Assembly: GCA_965368405.1 (NCBI GenBank)
Contig: CBDUMS010000089.1
Span: forward strand, 1 to 13,867
DNA from: S012-113 sp965368405
Lineage (GTDB): Bacteria > Bacteroidota > Bacteroidia > Cytophagales > Cyclobacteriaceae
Length of the DNA: 13,867 nucleotides
Direction of reading: 5' to 3'
The translations under genes were made by a program, and so were the position numbers. Each line of letters begins with the position of its first letter. The stretch's first letter is position 1. The notes below the pieces were generated by a model, which saw only the letters and a list, made by a program, of their open reading frames with translations, had not been told where the DNA came from and did no database searches. Below are positions 1 to 7,283 of this stretch, in pieces.

Positions 1-267
1 TCTAGTCCAATGATCTAGGTCATTAGAAAATGTGATTTGTAAATAAGCTCCTCTAAATTAAGAGATTGACCGTCTTAGTACCCAGATCCCCGTGGGTTGG
101 CGGATAAACTCTCCGGCTAGTTGTTTTCGCTTTGCTCAAACAAAAAAAGGCTAGCTTGCGCTAACCTTTCCTGCGTACTCCGCTTCGCTTCGTACCCAGA
201 GCCGAACTACTGATTTATTCTCATTTGTAAAGCCTGTTTAAGGCTATTCATTGTACTTCTCAATGAA
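1..267. repeat. Non-coding left flank with repeat-like element
   Basis: No intact gene is visible here. The 13-base motif CTT(C/A)GTACCCAGA occurs twice in direct orientation, at 74-86 and 188-200, 114 bases (38 codons) apart. Between the copies lie several short inverted repeats: 146-155 with 160-169, and TTGTTT/AAACAA at 121-126 and 138-143. On the minus strand one frame reads openly for 29 codons, from a stop near position 207 to a stop near 118, and continues past that stop with the same Gly-Ser-Gly-Tyr codons at the second copy. This suggests a decayed, tandemly organised coding or repeat unit, of the kind that scatters between genes in a genome. The first 27 bases also hold an imperfect inverted repeat (AATGA 9-13, TCATT 20-24). 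Whether this is a dispersed repeat family cannot be told from one window. Confidence 0.4.
142..169 (-). terminator. Rho-independent terminator of the 7151-268 operon
   Basis: Read on the minus strand, AAAGGTTAGC and GCTAGCCTTT form a 10-bp stem with one mismatch around a GCAA tetraloop, followed directly by a run of T residues (the A-run at 142-148 on the plus strand). It lies about 100 bases beyond the stop codon of the oxidoreductase gene, the last gene of the minus-strand operon, so it is well placed to end that transcript. It is embedded in the repeat-like element, which may therefore serve as a portable terminator. Confidence 0.5.
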
Positions 268-1254
268 TTACAGTTTGTTATAATAAGGTTGTAGGATGCG
301 ATCCGTCATTTTCATCAGGTTAACCGCATGAGCAAAATTGGCATTGCTCTTTTCTTTACCTAATATCTCGTTAATAATGGAGACCTGGTATGGCATGGCA
401 ATATGTTCAGGCTCATCAAACTCATAAGTTGCTTCTTGTCCATCTGCAATCACTTTATATCTTTTCACCGATAGTGCATCGTAGATAATCCTGCCTTTAC
501 TCCCGACGATTTCTACTTCATTCTTAGTTTCATCCGCCGCAAAACACCATGTACCGGTACCACTAATACCATTCTTAAATTTAAATGTTGCCATTATTGT
601 GTCTTCGGCGGGATAGTGGCCGCCAATATTATCTGCTAAACCATTCATAGTCTCCAGTTCACCGAAGAACATCATTAAACAATCCAACACATGGCTGCCA
701 ATATCCAAAAACAACCCACCACCCGAAATTTCGGGGATCACACGCCACGGCAGGCTGGATTCGTTCAAGAACTCAGGTGCTACAGGAGCTGTCTGTGTAA
801 CAGTTATATACCTTATGTCGCCAATTACTCTTTTATCAAGCATTCTTTTGATGGATATAAACTTCTCTAGTCCACGTCGGTAAAACGCTACATATACAGG
901 TATATTTAGTTTTTCAGATAATCGCTTAATCTCCGTGGCTTCACTAAAGTTCAACGCCAGCGGTTTCTCTATATAGGGTATTTTTTTTGCTCTTAAAGCT
1001 TCGATAGCATAAGCCTTATGAGAATCAGGCGGTGTGGCGATGTAGACTACATCAATTTCTTTATCATTAAGCAACCCTGCAGCCGTTTCATAAACTCTTG
1101 CAACATTATGCCGGTTAGCATAATCTAAAGCTTTGGTATATGTTCGATTAAATACAGCTAGAAGATTAGAATGCTCAGCCTTATAGAGGCCCGGGCCACT
1201 TTTCTTTTCAGTGACATCTCCCGTACCGATTATGCCCCAATTCAATTCTTTCAT
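268..1254 (-). CDS. Gfo/Idh/MocA family NAD(P)-dependent oxidoreductase
   Basis: A cytoplasmic 328-residue dehydrogenase of the glucose-fructose oxidoreductase / inositol dehydrogenase / MocA family, of usual length and with no signal peptide. The N-terminal Rossmann fold begins at once with GIIGTGD (residues 7-13). The family EKP motif (IEKP, residues 95-98) supplies the catalytic Lys97, and the GGGLFLDIGSH stretch (178-188) supplies Asp184 and His188, the usual partners at the active site. The enzyme should therefore be active. Members oxidise or reduce sugars, inositols or sugar acids; the substrate is not predictable from sequence. It is the last gene of the operon, 50 bp after the first DUF1593 gene, so a role on a pectin-derived sugar or sugar acid is an inference from context. 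The start ATG at 1254 fits the Rossmann fold closely, with no spare N-terminal sequence. Confidence 0.88.
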   Translation of the reverse strand: MKELNWGIIGTGDVTEKKSGPGLYKAEHSNLLAVFNRTYTKALDYANRHNVARVYETAAGLLNDKEIDVVYIATPPDSHKAYAIEALRAKKIPYIEKPLALNFSEATEIKRLSEKLNIPVYVAFYRRGLEKFISIKRMLDKRVIGDIRYITVTQTAPVAPEFLNESSLPWRVIPEISGGGLFLDIGSHVLDCLMMFFGELETMNGLADNIGGHYPAEDTIMATFKFKNGISGTGTWCFAADETKNEVEIVGSKGRIIYDALSVKRYKVIADGQEATYEFDEPEHIAMPYQVSIINEILGKEKSNANFAHAVNLMKMTDRILQPYYNKL

Positions 1255-1304
1255 TTCTCAATAATTTTAAATTGCCCATCATTTGGTTGAGAGAGCTGGT
1301 GAAT

Positions 1305-2741
1305 TTATGGATTTATCTGAATAATAACACGCTGATATCTGGTCAACTGAGGCGAACCATTATCCTTTACTTCACAAATAATATGGATGGTTTCCCCTGG
1401 AATCGCATCATCAGGTATTATTAAAGAAATGCTTTGATTTTGAGCATTATCAATTTGAACGGAACCTTTGTAAGTATCCACTTCTTGATATTGCCACCAA
1501 CTGTAAATTAGCTCATCACCATCCGGATCATGTGTTCCCTTCGCACTCAGCTTAATTTTTGAACCAGGTTTTGCAGTCATATTCAACGCCTGCTTTAATT
1601 TCACAATTGGCTCATGGTTTGCCTCCTCATAGGATTTAACAGACCAATCTGCTCTCGCTGCAAAGTCATTTTGAAATGCATCCGACCAACGCCATATGGG
1701 TTTAAAGTACTCTTTATGCTGCTCATTATTAAGAACGGTTGCCCCCTTTCTGGAGCTATTTCTGCCCCATGCCGAACTTGTATACCAACGCCCTTCAGGA
1801 TATTCATATCCTTCAACAGGAACCGGATCGAGCCAGGTATTATCACGTACCAGTTTATATCGACCACCCCAGCCACCCCAATCAGGTGAGTCCAGGTTAC
1901 GTAAGCCAACATTGATTTGATGCATAAAAGCAGGTGAATCTCCCTCTGATCGAAAATCTCCCTCATCAAATCTTTTATCTCCTTCTGCGTGTGCTTTATA
2001 AAGAGCGCTTAATACGCCATGGTCTTCAAGGATATTTTCCTTCATCCAGGATCCGACATAATATTGATGCATTTCTTCAGGCTGACAGTCTTTCCAACGA
2101 TAGGCAATGGCCTCAAACTGATCAGAAATGATTGTCATAATATTATACTTTCCCCAATGTGGTCTGATATAGGCTTGATAAGTGGAATCCTGTTCCCATA
2201 TGAAGAAAAAACGGAGCTTTTCAGCCACATACTGCATTTTATCCGGATGCTCTTCCTCGATGGTTTTCAAAGCCCGAGCTATAGTATTGGTGCCGCCCCA
2301 CGCCTGAAGCCAGATGGGCTGGTTGTCTGATTCGTCAAGGAGAACTTTGACAATATGTTGGGATCCCGGAGTAATAGAATCCATTTCACCCTCGGTTTCA
2401 ACGTTGCCAAGAAATGCAATAGATTTTAAGTATTCTGGTGATGGATACTCCTTACTGTGTTTAATCAGATTCGGATATACTTTTTCATAGGCATCAAGAT
2501 ACGGATCAAGCCAGTCATCTCCGGCCCATTTATGCCCATGCCAATGGTATTGAGAGCTTGACGTAATAATGCCCTCTATGTCGAACTCGTTAGCATAAAG
2601 TAAAAATCGTACCATGGAACACTCATCATCTATTTCTCCGTCCGAGGTTACAATAATACGTGGCTTTATTTCTTCATTTTGAGCAAGTACATTTTGCGTG
2701 GCAAGCAATAAAAGGAGGCATAAGAGAATTTGGTTTTTCAT
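1305..2741 (-). CDS. DUF1593 protein with Sde182-type Ig-like C-terminus
   Basis: A secreted 478-residue protein with a clear signal peptide (hydrophobic core at residues 5-15, likely cut after VLA at residue 20, leaving an N-terminal Gln). Residues 26 to about 330 match the DUF1593 / Sde182 nucleoside-hydrolase-like domain: PRIIVTSDGEIDDECSM (27-43) is the equivalent of the Asp-rich metal-binding loop of nucleoside hydrolases, with Asp34, Asp38 and Asp39 kept. Residues from about 385 to the end form an Ig-like beta domain with a HDPDGDE signature (404-410), the Sde182 C-terminal domain. The family was named for a cellulose-binding protein; a catalytic role has been suspected but the substrate is not something I can state. 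It sits 20 bp downstream of a second DUF1593 gene and 50 bp upstream of the oxidoreductase, in an operon with a polygalacturonase, so a pectin-fragment substrate is plausible. Confidence 0.85.
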   Translation of the reverse strand: MKNQILLCLLLLLATQNVLAQNEEIKPRIIVTSDGEIDDECSMVRFLLYANEFDIEGIITSSSQYHWHGHKWAGDDWLDPYLDAYEKVYPNLIKHSKEYPSPEYLKSIAFLGNVETEGEMDSITPGSQHIVKVLLDESDNQPIWLQAWGGTNTIARALKTIEEEHPDKMQYVAEKLRFFFIWEQDSTYQAYIRPHWGKYNIMTIISDQFEAIAYRWKDCQPEEMHQYYVGSWMKENILEDHGVLSALYKAHAEGDKRFDEGDFRSEGDSPAFMHQINVGLRNLDSPDWGGWGGRYKLVRDNTWLDPVPVEGYEYPEGRWYTSSAWGRNSSRKGATVLNNEQHKEYFKPIWRWSDAFQNDFAARADWSVKSYEEANHEPIVKLKQALNMTAKPGSKIKLSAKGTHDPDGDELIYSWWQYQEVDTYKGSVQIDNAQNQSISLIIPDDAIPGETIHIICEVKDNGSPQLTRYQRVIIQINP

Positions 2742-2761
2742 AATCCATTACTTTTTATTCA

Positions 2762-4048
2762 TTACTTAAGCCAACTCCAGCGGATCGCCCAATCTGCTAA
2801 TGCATCATTTCGCCATTTCGATATGGTTTTACCGCCTTGTATTTTGCCATCATAAAGCTCTGGCGAGGCTTTGTCCGAATACCAATTATTACCGAGCGGA
2901 TAATCGGTCTTATGCCTTTTTCCGGGCCATGAATTTTCGATTACAATTTTACCTTCAAGTCCATCTATAGCAGAAATTTGGGAGGTAAACCGATAGCTCA
3001 ATATTTCAGCCTTTTTTGGATTATATCTAACTATGTACTTTCCATTTCCCAGATAGTATCCTGGCCATTTTTGTACAGACTTACTATATGGAACTTCCAT
3101 CCAAAAGCAGATTGAGTCAGATGGAATGTTAATTTGAGGTCCGCTGAGGTTAAATTCTAGTGTGGAGCAAAAGGCAACTGAATCTTCTATACTTGTAGGG
3201 CTATTAAAGATAATCCTGGGACTAAAACTAATTTTTTCAAAACTACCACCCCAACTTTCCTTTTCCGGGTTATTAGGATCGCCATCCATCATATATAGGA
3301 GCGAAGGGGTGTCACCCATTTTTATCTCACCACCATAATAATTTATAAAATCTTCACCTAAATAGCCTGCTTTATTAATGTAGCTATCATAGTAGTTTGA
3401 AGGACTTACTTTATCAATCTCACTATTCGAGAAGAAGCCGTAGTAGGAGGAATTAACCTCAATAAACCAGAGGTTAGGGAAATGTTCAACGATATAAGCG
3501 TAGGCGTTTGCACTCCATTTTTTATTAGGTCCACCAATCCAGTATACTCTGATTTTACTGGCTATTTCAGGTTCGTCGTGCAAAGCTTGGGCTAAGTCTT
3601 CAAGTCCGCCCCAAACCAACACCCATAGGGGTTGAGAAGCTTTTTTGTTGGCACAGGTTATGATCCAATCTGACCCCTCGCTTGCCTCGGTATATCCTTT
3701 GTATGGTGCATTTCCATGGCGTCCTTGTTTAGTTACAGAACGTAAATATTCGGCTGAAGGGAAGCCATTTTTATGCGCTTTTAGTTTTGGTAAATCCTTC
3801 TCATATAGATTAATCATTCGAAGAATTTCATTTTTATTGCCCGCACCATAGGAAGGTGAAGATACAAGTCCTTCAATGTCAAACCTATCGGCGTACATGA
3901 GCAGATGTGCCATAGATTGATTGTCATCCGGGTCTGTACCTCCAATATCAGAGCTAATAAGAATTCTTGGCTTAATCGGCACTGGATGCTGTGCAAACAG
4001 CGTAACCGCAAAAAGAATTAGAGCTAAAAACAGAAATAGTCTATTCAT
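2762..4048 (-). CDS. DUF1593 nucleoside-hydrolase-like secreted protein
   Basis: A secreted 428-residue protein; residues 1-20 are a signal peptide ending LFA with Gln following. The DUF1593 domain starts at PRILISSDIGGTDPDDNQSM (27-46), in which Asp34, Asp39, Asp41 and Asp42 recreate the acidic metal site of nucleoside hydrolases. WVLVWGGLEDLAQAL (about 142-156) is the second typical block. The C-terminal part differs from that of the neighbouring paralogue: there is no DPDGD Ig-like domain, but a segment ending in NNWYSD...GGKTISKWRNDALADWA, which is the usual tail of the shorter DUF1593 type. The two genes are therefore diverged paralogues rather than a recent duplication. The gene lies 13 bp downstream of the GH28 gene and 20 bp upstream of the other DUF1593 gene, consistent with co-transcription. 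Function on pectin oligosaccharides is inferred only from position. Confidence 0.85.
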   Translation of the reverse strand: MNRLFLFLALILFAVTLFAQHPVPIKPRILISSDIGGTDPDDNQSMAHLLMYADRFDIEGLVSSPSYGAGNKNEILRMINLYEKDLPKLKAHKNGFPSAEYLRSVTKQGRHGNAPYKGYTEASEGSDWIITCANKKASQPLWVLVWGGLEDLAQALHDEPEIASKIRVYWIGGPNKKWSANAYAYIVEHFPNLWFIEVNSSYYGFFSNSEIDKVSPSNYYDSYINKAGYLGEDFINYYGGEIKMGDTPSLLYMMDGDPNNPEKESWGGSFEKISFSPRIIFNSPTSIEDSVAFCSTLEFNLSGPQINIPSDSICFWMEVPYSKSVQKWPGYYLGNGKYIVRYNPKKAEILSYRFTSQISAIDGLEGKIVIENSWPGKRHKTDYPLGNNWYSDKASPELYDGKIQGGKTISKWRNDALADWAIRWSWLK

Positions 4049-4061
4049 CGGGGCTGTTTAT

Positions 4062-5741
4062 CTAAAACCCTACAGCATCATTCGGTACTTCGGAACCAAT
4101 CTCAGTTCTTTCTTTAAGGTCAACAGTATTTCCAAAATCAATCTTTTCGCATAGGGCACCATTTATTCTTATCGCCATCGAAGAAGCTGAATTCAACTCA
4201 ATATTGCTAAACTTAATTTCTTTGCTATTATATATAGTGAAAACGTTGGGGTTAGGTGTTTCAATTTTAATATCGTTCATCTCAACCCCACTTGCATCAA
4301 TTATAGTAACTCCATTATCCGCTATAGCTCGAAGGTTGCTAATCTTCACATTTTCTAAATTCATCTCAGGTAAGCCCTGAAGGAATATTGCCTGATAGGC
4401 TCCTTCGATAACTATATCCTCAATTTTAATATTCTTAAATTGAGGGGTTTCTTCTGTAACCTCAGTTCCTTCATCACTAGTTTGCATTCCTCCGCTTGCC
4501 ATCATTTCTGCTACTGACTTACCACCATAGTATAAGTTGAAAGAGATGGCATTTGTTGGAATATCGGTCATCTGGATTTTTGAAATAAAAATATTCTCTA
4601 CAACCCCACCTCTACCGCGTTTGCTTTTAAAACGAAGACCTACATCAGTGCCCATAAAAGTGCAATTCGAAACATGCATGTTTTTCACCCCACCCGACAT
4701 TTCACTACCAACCGTAACTCCACCATGTCCGTGGTAGACTACATTGTTTCTGATAATTAAATTTTCGCTTGGCACGCCACGATCACGTCCATCCTTGTCT
4801 TTCCCAGACTTAATACAGATGGCATCATCGCCCACATCAAAGCTCGAATTTTCAAGAAGTACATTTTTACACGACTCAATATCGATACCATCGCCATTTT
4901 GGGAGAAATATGGATTTCTAACGGTTATGTTTCTAACAATAAGGTCTTCAACCATTAAGGGATGAATATTCCATGCTGGAGAATTTTGAAAAGTTGGGCC
5001 ATCAAACATCACCCGTTTACTGTTCTGAATACTAACCATCACAGGCCTTAGAAAGTCTTTGATGCTTTCAAAATCTTCCTTAGTTGATAAATCTGTTCTT
5101 ACATTGAGCTCGGCATTTTGATCACCTTTTTTGTACTGTTCAGATGGGTACCAGACTTTGTTGTTCTCATCGACTACACCGCCGGATTTAACAAATTTTT
5201 TCCACTGGCTATCAGTTACTTTTCCTCTTTTAACCATCCGCCAAACTTCTCCTGAGCCATCCCAAATTCCTTTACCGGTAAAGGCTATGTTTTCAAGATT
5301 TTTACCATAAATAGGGGAGAGACACCGCCACGTGTTTAGACCTTCGAAGCTTGTTTCGATTATCGGGTAGAGATCCTTATCTGTTGAAAACTTAATTACG
5401 GCTCCGGCTTCGGCATGTAATTCTAGATTACTCTTAAGAGTGATTGGGCCCGTTAACCATACGCCTGACGGAATTATAACTTTCCCTCCACCTTTAGTTG
5501 AAACCGCCGCTATGGCATCTGCAAATGCTTGCGTATTCATTACATTCCCCCCACTGACTGCTCCGAAGTCTAGAATATTCACTGTGTTGTTTGGGATTAC
5601 TGGCTCCGGTATAATAGCCATTTCAAATTCAATATTCGAATAGAATCCAGAGTTGGTCTGGGCAGTCTCTCTGTTGTCATTAGTACAGGAGATTGCAATA
5701 ATAAGAAATAATACGGCCCATACTTTTTTCATAAACTTCAA
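4062..5741 (-). CDS. GH28 polygalacturonase (lipoprotein)
   Basis: A glycoside hydrolase family 28 enzyme that would hydrolyse alpha-1,4-galacturonosyl bonds of de-esterified pectin by inversion. All four family blocks are intact: NGD (residues 282-284), GDD (304-306, the catalytic aspartates), GHG (338-340) and RFK (370-372), spread over a right-handed beta-helix from about residue 55 onwards. The N-terminus has a lipobox (AISC) with Cys19 as the lipidated residue, followed by an Asn/Asp-rich linker, so it is membrane anchored, possibly on the outer surface. At 559 residues it is longer than fungal endo-enzymes and in the range of bacterial ones; the inserted Lys/Trp-rich segment at about 165-225 is seen in bacterial exo-acting members, which is a weak hint of exo-action. 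The start at 5741 could equally be the Met three codons in (5732). It follows exuT after 66 bp and precedes the DUF1593 pair by 13 bp. Confidence 0.93.
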   Translation of the reverse strand: MKFMKKVWAVLFLIIAISCTNDNRETAQTNSGFYSNIEFEMAIIPEPVIPNNTVNILDFGAVSGGNVMNTQAFADAIAAVSTKGGGKVIIPSGVWLTGPITLKSNLELHAEAGAVIKFSTDKDLYPIIETSFEGLNTWRCLSPIYGKNLENIAFTGKGIWDGSGEVWRMVKRGKVTDSQWKKFVKSGGVVDENNKVWYPSEQYKKGDQNAELNVRTDLSTKEDFESIKDFLRPVMVSIQNSKRVMFDGPTFQNSPAWNIHPLMVEDLIVRNITVRNPYFSQNGDGIDIESCKNVLLENSSFDVGDDAICIKSGKDKDGRDRGVPSENLIIRNNVVYHGHGGVTVGSEMSGGVKNMHVSNCTFMGTDVGLRFKSKRGRGGVVENIFISKIQMTDIPTNAISFNLYYGGKSVAEMMASGGMQTSDEGTEVTEETPQFKNIKIEDIVIEGAYQAIFLQGLPEMNLENVKISNLRAIADNGVTIIDASGVEMNDIKIETPNPNVFTIYNSKEIKFSNIELNSASSMAIRINGALCEKIDFGNTVDLKERTEIGSEVPNDAVGF

Positions 5742-5788
5742 TGTTTGTTTAGTGTCACTAAAAATTTCATCAATATATTACTCTTCAT

Positions 5789-5808
5789 AACCCATCAGTG
5801 TATGGGTT
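5789..5808 (-). other. Stem-loop between exuT-like gene and GH28 gene
   Basis: AACCCAT (5789-5795) and ATGGGTT (5802-5808) form a 7-bp perfect stem with a 6-base loop, touching the stop codon of the transporter gene. No T-run follows on the minus strand, so it is not a standard terminator; it could stabilise the 3' end of the transporter message or mark a processing site between the transporter and the extracellular enzymes. Confidence 0.3.
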
Positions 5809-7151
5809 TATTTACTGATTTCAACCAGGTTTTCATCTAATGGCGTCATTTTTGGCATAATTAGATGAACCAGGCCTAGAATGACCAAATAACATGAACC
5901 AGCTACAAGGAAAGCCCAGAAAAATCCCGTATTACCGGCATTGTCAAGCACAGAGCCCAGAATAACATTGCTGATAATTCCGGCTACTGCGCCAACCATT
6001 CCTCCAATACCGACCACAGATGCCGTGGCTTTTTTAGGGAATACATCAGATGCCAGTGTGAAGATGTTAGCTGACCATGCTTGATGACCTGCGGCGCCGA
6101 GGCCGATTAGAAATACTGCAAGCCACTTAGAATCAGTTATCGCAACAAAAGCAACGGGTAGGATTACAATGGCACAGATTAATAAAGTTAGCTTTCGAGC
6201 CTTATTAATAGACCACCCTCTTTTTATAAAGGCCCCTGAGAGCCATCCGCCAAAAATGCTACCAAAATCAGCTAAAATATAGATAATAAGGAAAGGTAAG
6301 CCCATTTCCTTAATCTTAACTCCAAAATTATCAGCAAGAAATATGGCACCCCAGAAGAGGTAAAACCACCATACAGCATCAGTGACCTTAGCCAAAGAAA
6401 AGGCCCAGGTTTGCTTTTTTGGAAAAACTCTCGTCCATGGCAATTTTTCAGTCGACTCTACCTCTGAGTCACTATTGATATATTCGAGCTCTTCTTTCGT
6501 AAGCTTGGGGTGTTCTTCAGGTTTCTTGTAAGTTTTCCACCACAGGAACACCCATAACGAGCTTAGTGCCCCGGTAATTAAGAACGGGATTCGCCAATTG
6601 GTTAAGGTCCCTTCGCCACGATCACCACCACTCCAGTAAACAATCGCTCCAACAACAAATGGAGCGGCTATTGCACCGATACTAGTTGCAGCATTAAATA
6701 TTCCCGTGGCAAAAGCACGGTCCTTTTTAGGAAACCATTCAGCGGTAGTTTTAATGGCAGCCGGGAAGTTACCTGATTCTCCAAAACCAAGTCCAAATCT
6801 TGCCAATACAAATCCGATGAAGCTAAAACCGCGACCAATTGTTGCATGAAGCATTCCGAAGAAACTCCACAGCCCAATCGCTAGAACATATCCTTTTTTT
6901 GTGCCCAGTCTATCGATTATGCCCCCCATGGTAAAAAGACCTATGGCATATGCGACCTGAAATGAAACAAGTACATTAGCATAGTCTTGGTTATCCCAGC
7001 CAAACCAAATTTTTAAGTCTGGTGCTAGTACACTCATAATACTTCGATCGAAGTAGTTAATGGTTGTTGCAAGAAATAGCAGGGCTAATATTCTATAGCG
7101 AAAAGTGCCTATTGGCTGTGAATTAGTTGGATTTGTGTTAAGGTTTTCCAT
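5808..7151 (-). CDS. exuT: MFS hexuronate transporter, ExuT-like (ACS family)
   Basis: A 447-residue inner-membrane transporter of the major facilitator superfamily with about 12 hydrophobic segments, the normal length and layout. It belongs to the anion:cation symporter group that includes the hexuronate carrier ExuT. Visible signatures are NYFDR at the end of the first segment (32-36), the motif-A loop GGIIDRLGTKKG (76-87) and the GESGNFPAAIKTTAEWFPKKDRA block (124-146) typical of this group. The expected role is proton-coupled uptake of galacturonate and/or glucuronate. It is the first gene of the minus-strand operon, reads divergently from uxaA, and shares with it the palindromic operator at 7238-7265, which supports a uronate substrate. 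Uptake of a different sugar acid (for example a gluconate or an unsaturated oligomer product) cannot be excluded from sequence alone. Confidence 0.88.
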   Translation of the reverse strand: MENLNTNPTNSQPIGTFRYRILALLFLATTINYFDRSIMSVLAPDLKIWFGWDNQDYANVLVSFQVAYAIGLFTMGGIIDRLGTKKGYVLAIGLWSFFGMLHATIGRGFSFIGFVLARFGLGFGESGNFPAAIKTTAEWFPKKDRAFATGIFNAATSIGAIAAPFVVGAIVYWSGGDRGEGTLTNWRIPFLITGALSSLWVFLWWKTYKKPEEHPKLTKEELEYINSDSEVESTEKLPWTRVFPKKQTWAFSLAKVTDAVWWFYLFWGAIFLADNFGVKIKEMGLPFLIIYILADFGSIFGGWLSGAFIKRGWSINKARKLTLLICAIVILPVAFVAITDSKWLAVFLIGLGAAGHQAWSANIFTLASDVFPKKATASVVGIGGMVGAVAGIISNVILGSVLDNAGNTGFFWAFLVAGSCYLVILGLVHLIMPKMTPLDENLVEISK

Positions 7152-7225
7152 ACATTTAATACTTGAAAATTAACTACTGTGATTCTTTATTTCGATTTAA
7201 TTACTGTGTTTAGGTTTCGGCATTG

Positions 7226-7233
7226 CAAAATTA
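7226..7233 (-). promoter_or_regulatory. Candidate -7 box for the exuT-like operon
   Basis: Read on the minus strand the sequence is TAATTTTG, a full match to the TAnnTTTG -7 element of Bacteroidota sigma-ABfr promoters. It is about 75 bases upstream of the transporter start and 4 bases from the palindromic operator, so a bound repressor would cover the upstream promoter half. A TTG -33 element at the usual 19-21 base spacing is not evident, which lowers confidence. Confidence 0.35.
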
Positions 7234-7237
7234 TAGT

Positions 7238-7265
7238 TATCTTGCGCAATCGATTGCACAAGATA
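7238..7265. promoter_or_regulatory. LacI-family-type operator between exuT and uxaA
   Basis: A 28-bp inverted repeat centred between 7251 and 7252, with core GCAATCGATTGC (7246-7257) and arms TATCTTG / CAAGATA. Thirteen of fourteen base pairs match; the only mismatch is 7245 with 7258. An even palindrome with a central CG is the standard look of LacI-family operators. It lies in the 132-bp divergent region, 18 bases from the uxaA ATG and about 86 bases from the transporter ATG, so one bound regulator could switch both arms. No second copy of the core was noticed elsewhere in the window, and no regulator gene is present. Confidence 0.7.
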
Positions 7266-7283
7266 GTAAAAAATATTTAAACA

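Noticed and set aside
191..210. GTACCCAGAGCC near the left edge resembling the 3' end of a tRNA on the minus strand
   Set aside because: No T-loop, anticodon arm or matching acceptor strand can be placed around it; a tRNA gene is not supported.
1601..1969. A 122-codon minus-strand open frame and several 65-100-codon plus-strand frames inside the first DUF1593 gene
   Set aside because: They lie wholly within a well-supported secreted protein gene in other frames, show no domain or signal features, and read as shadows of it.
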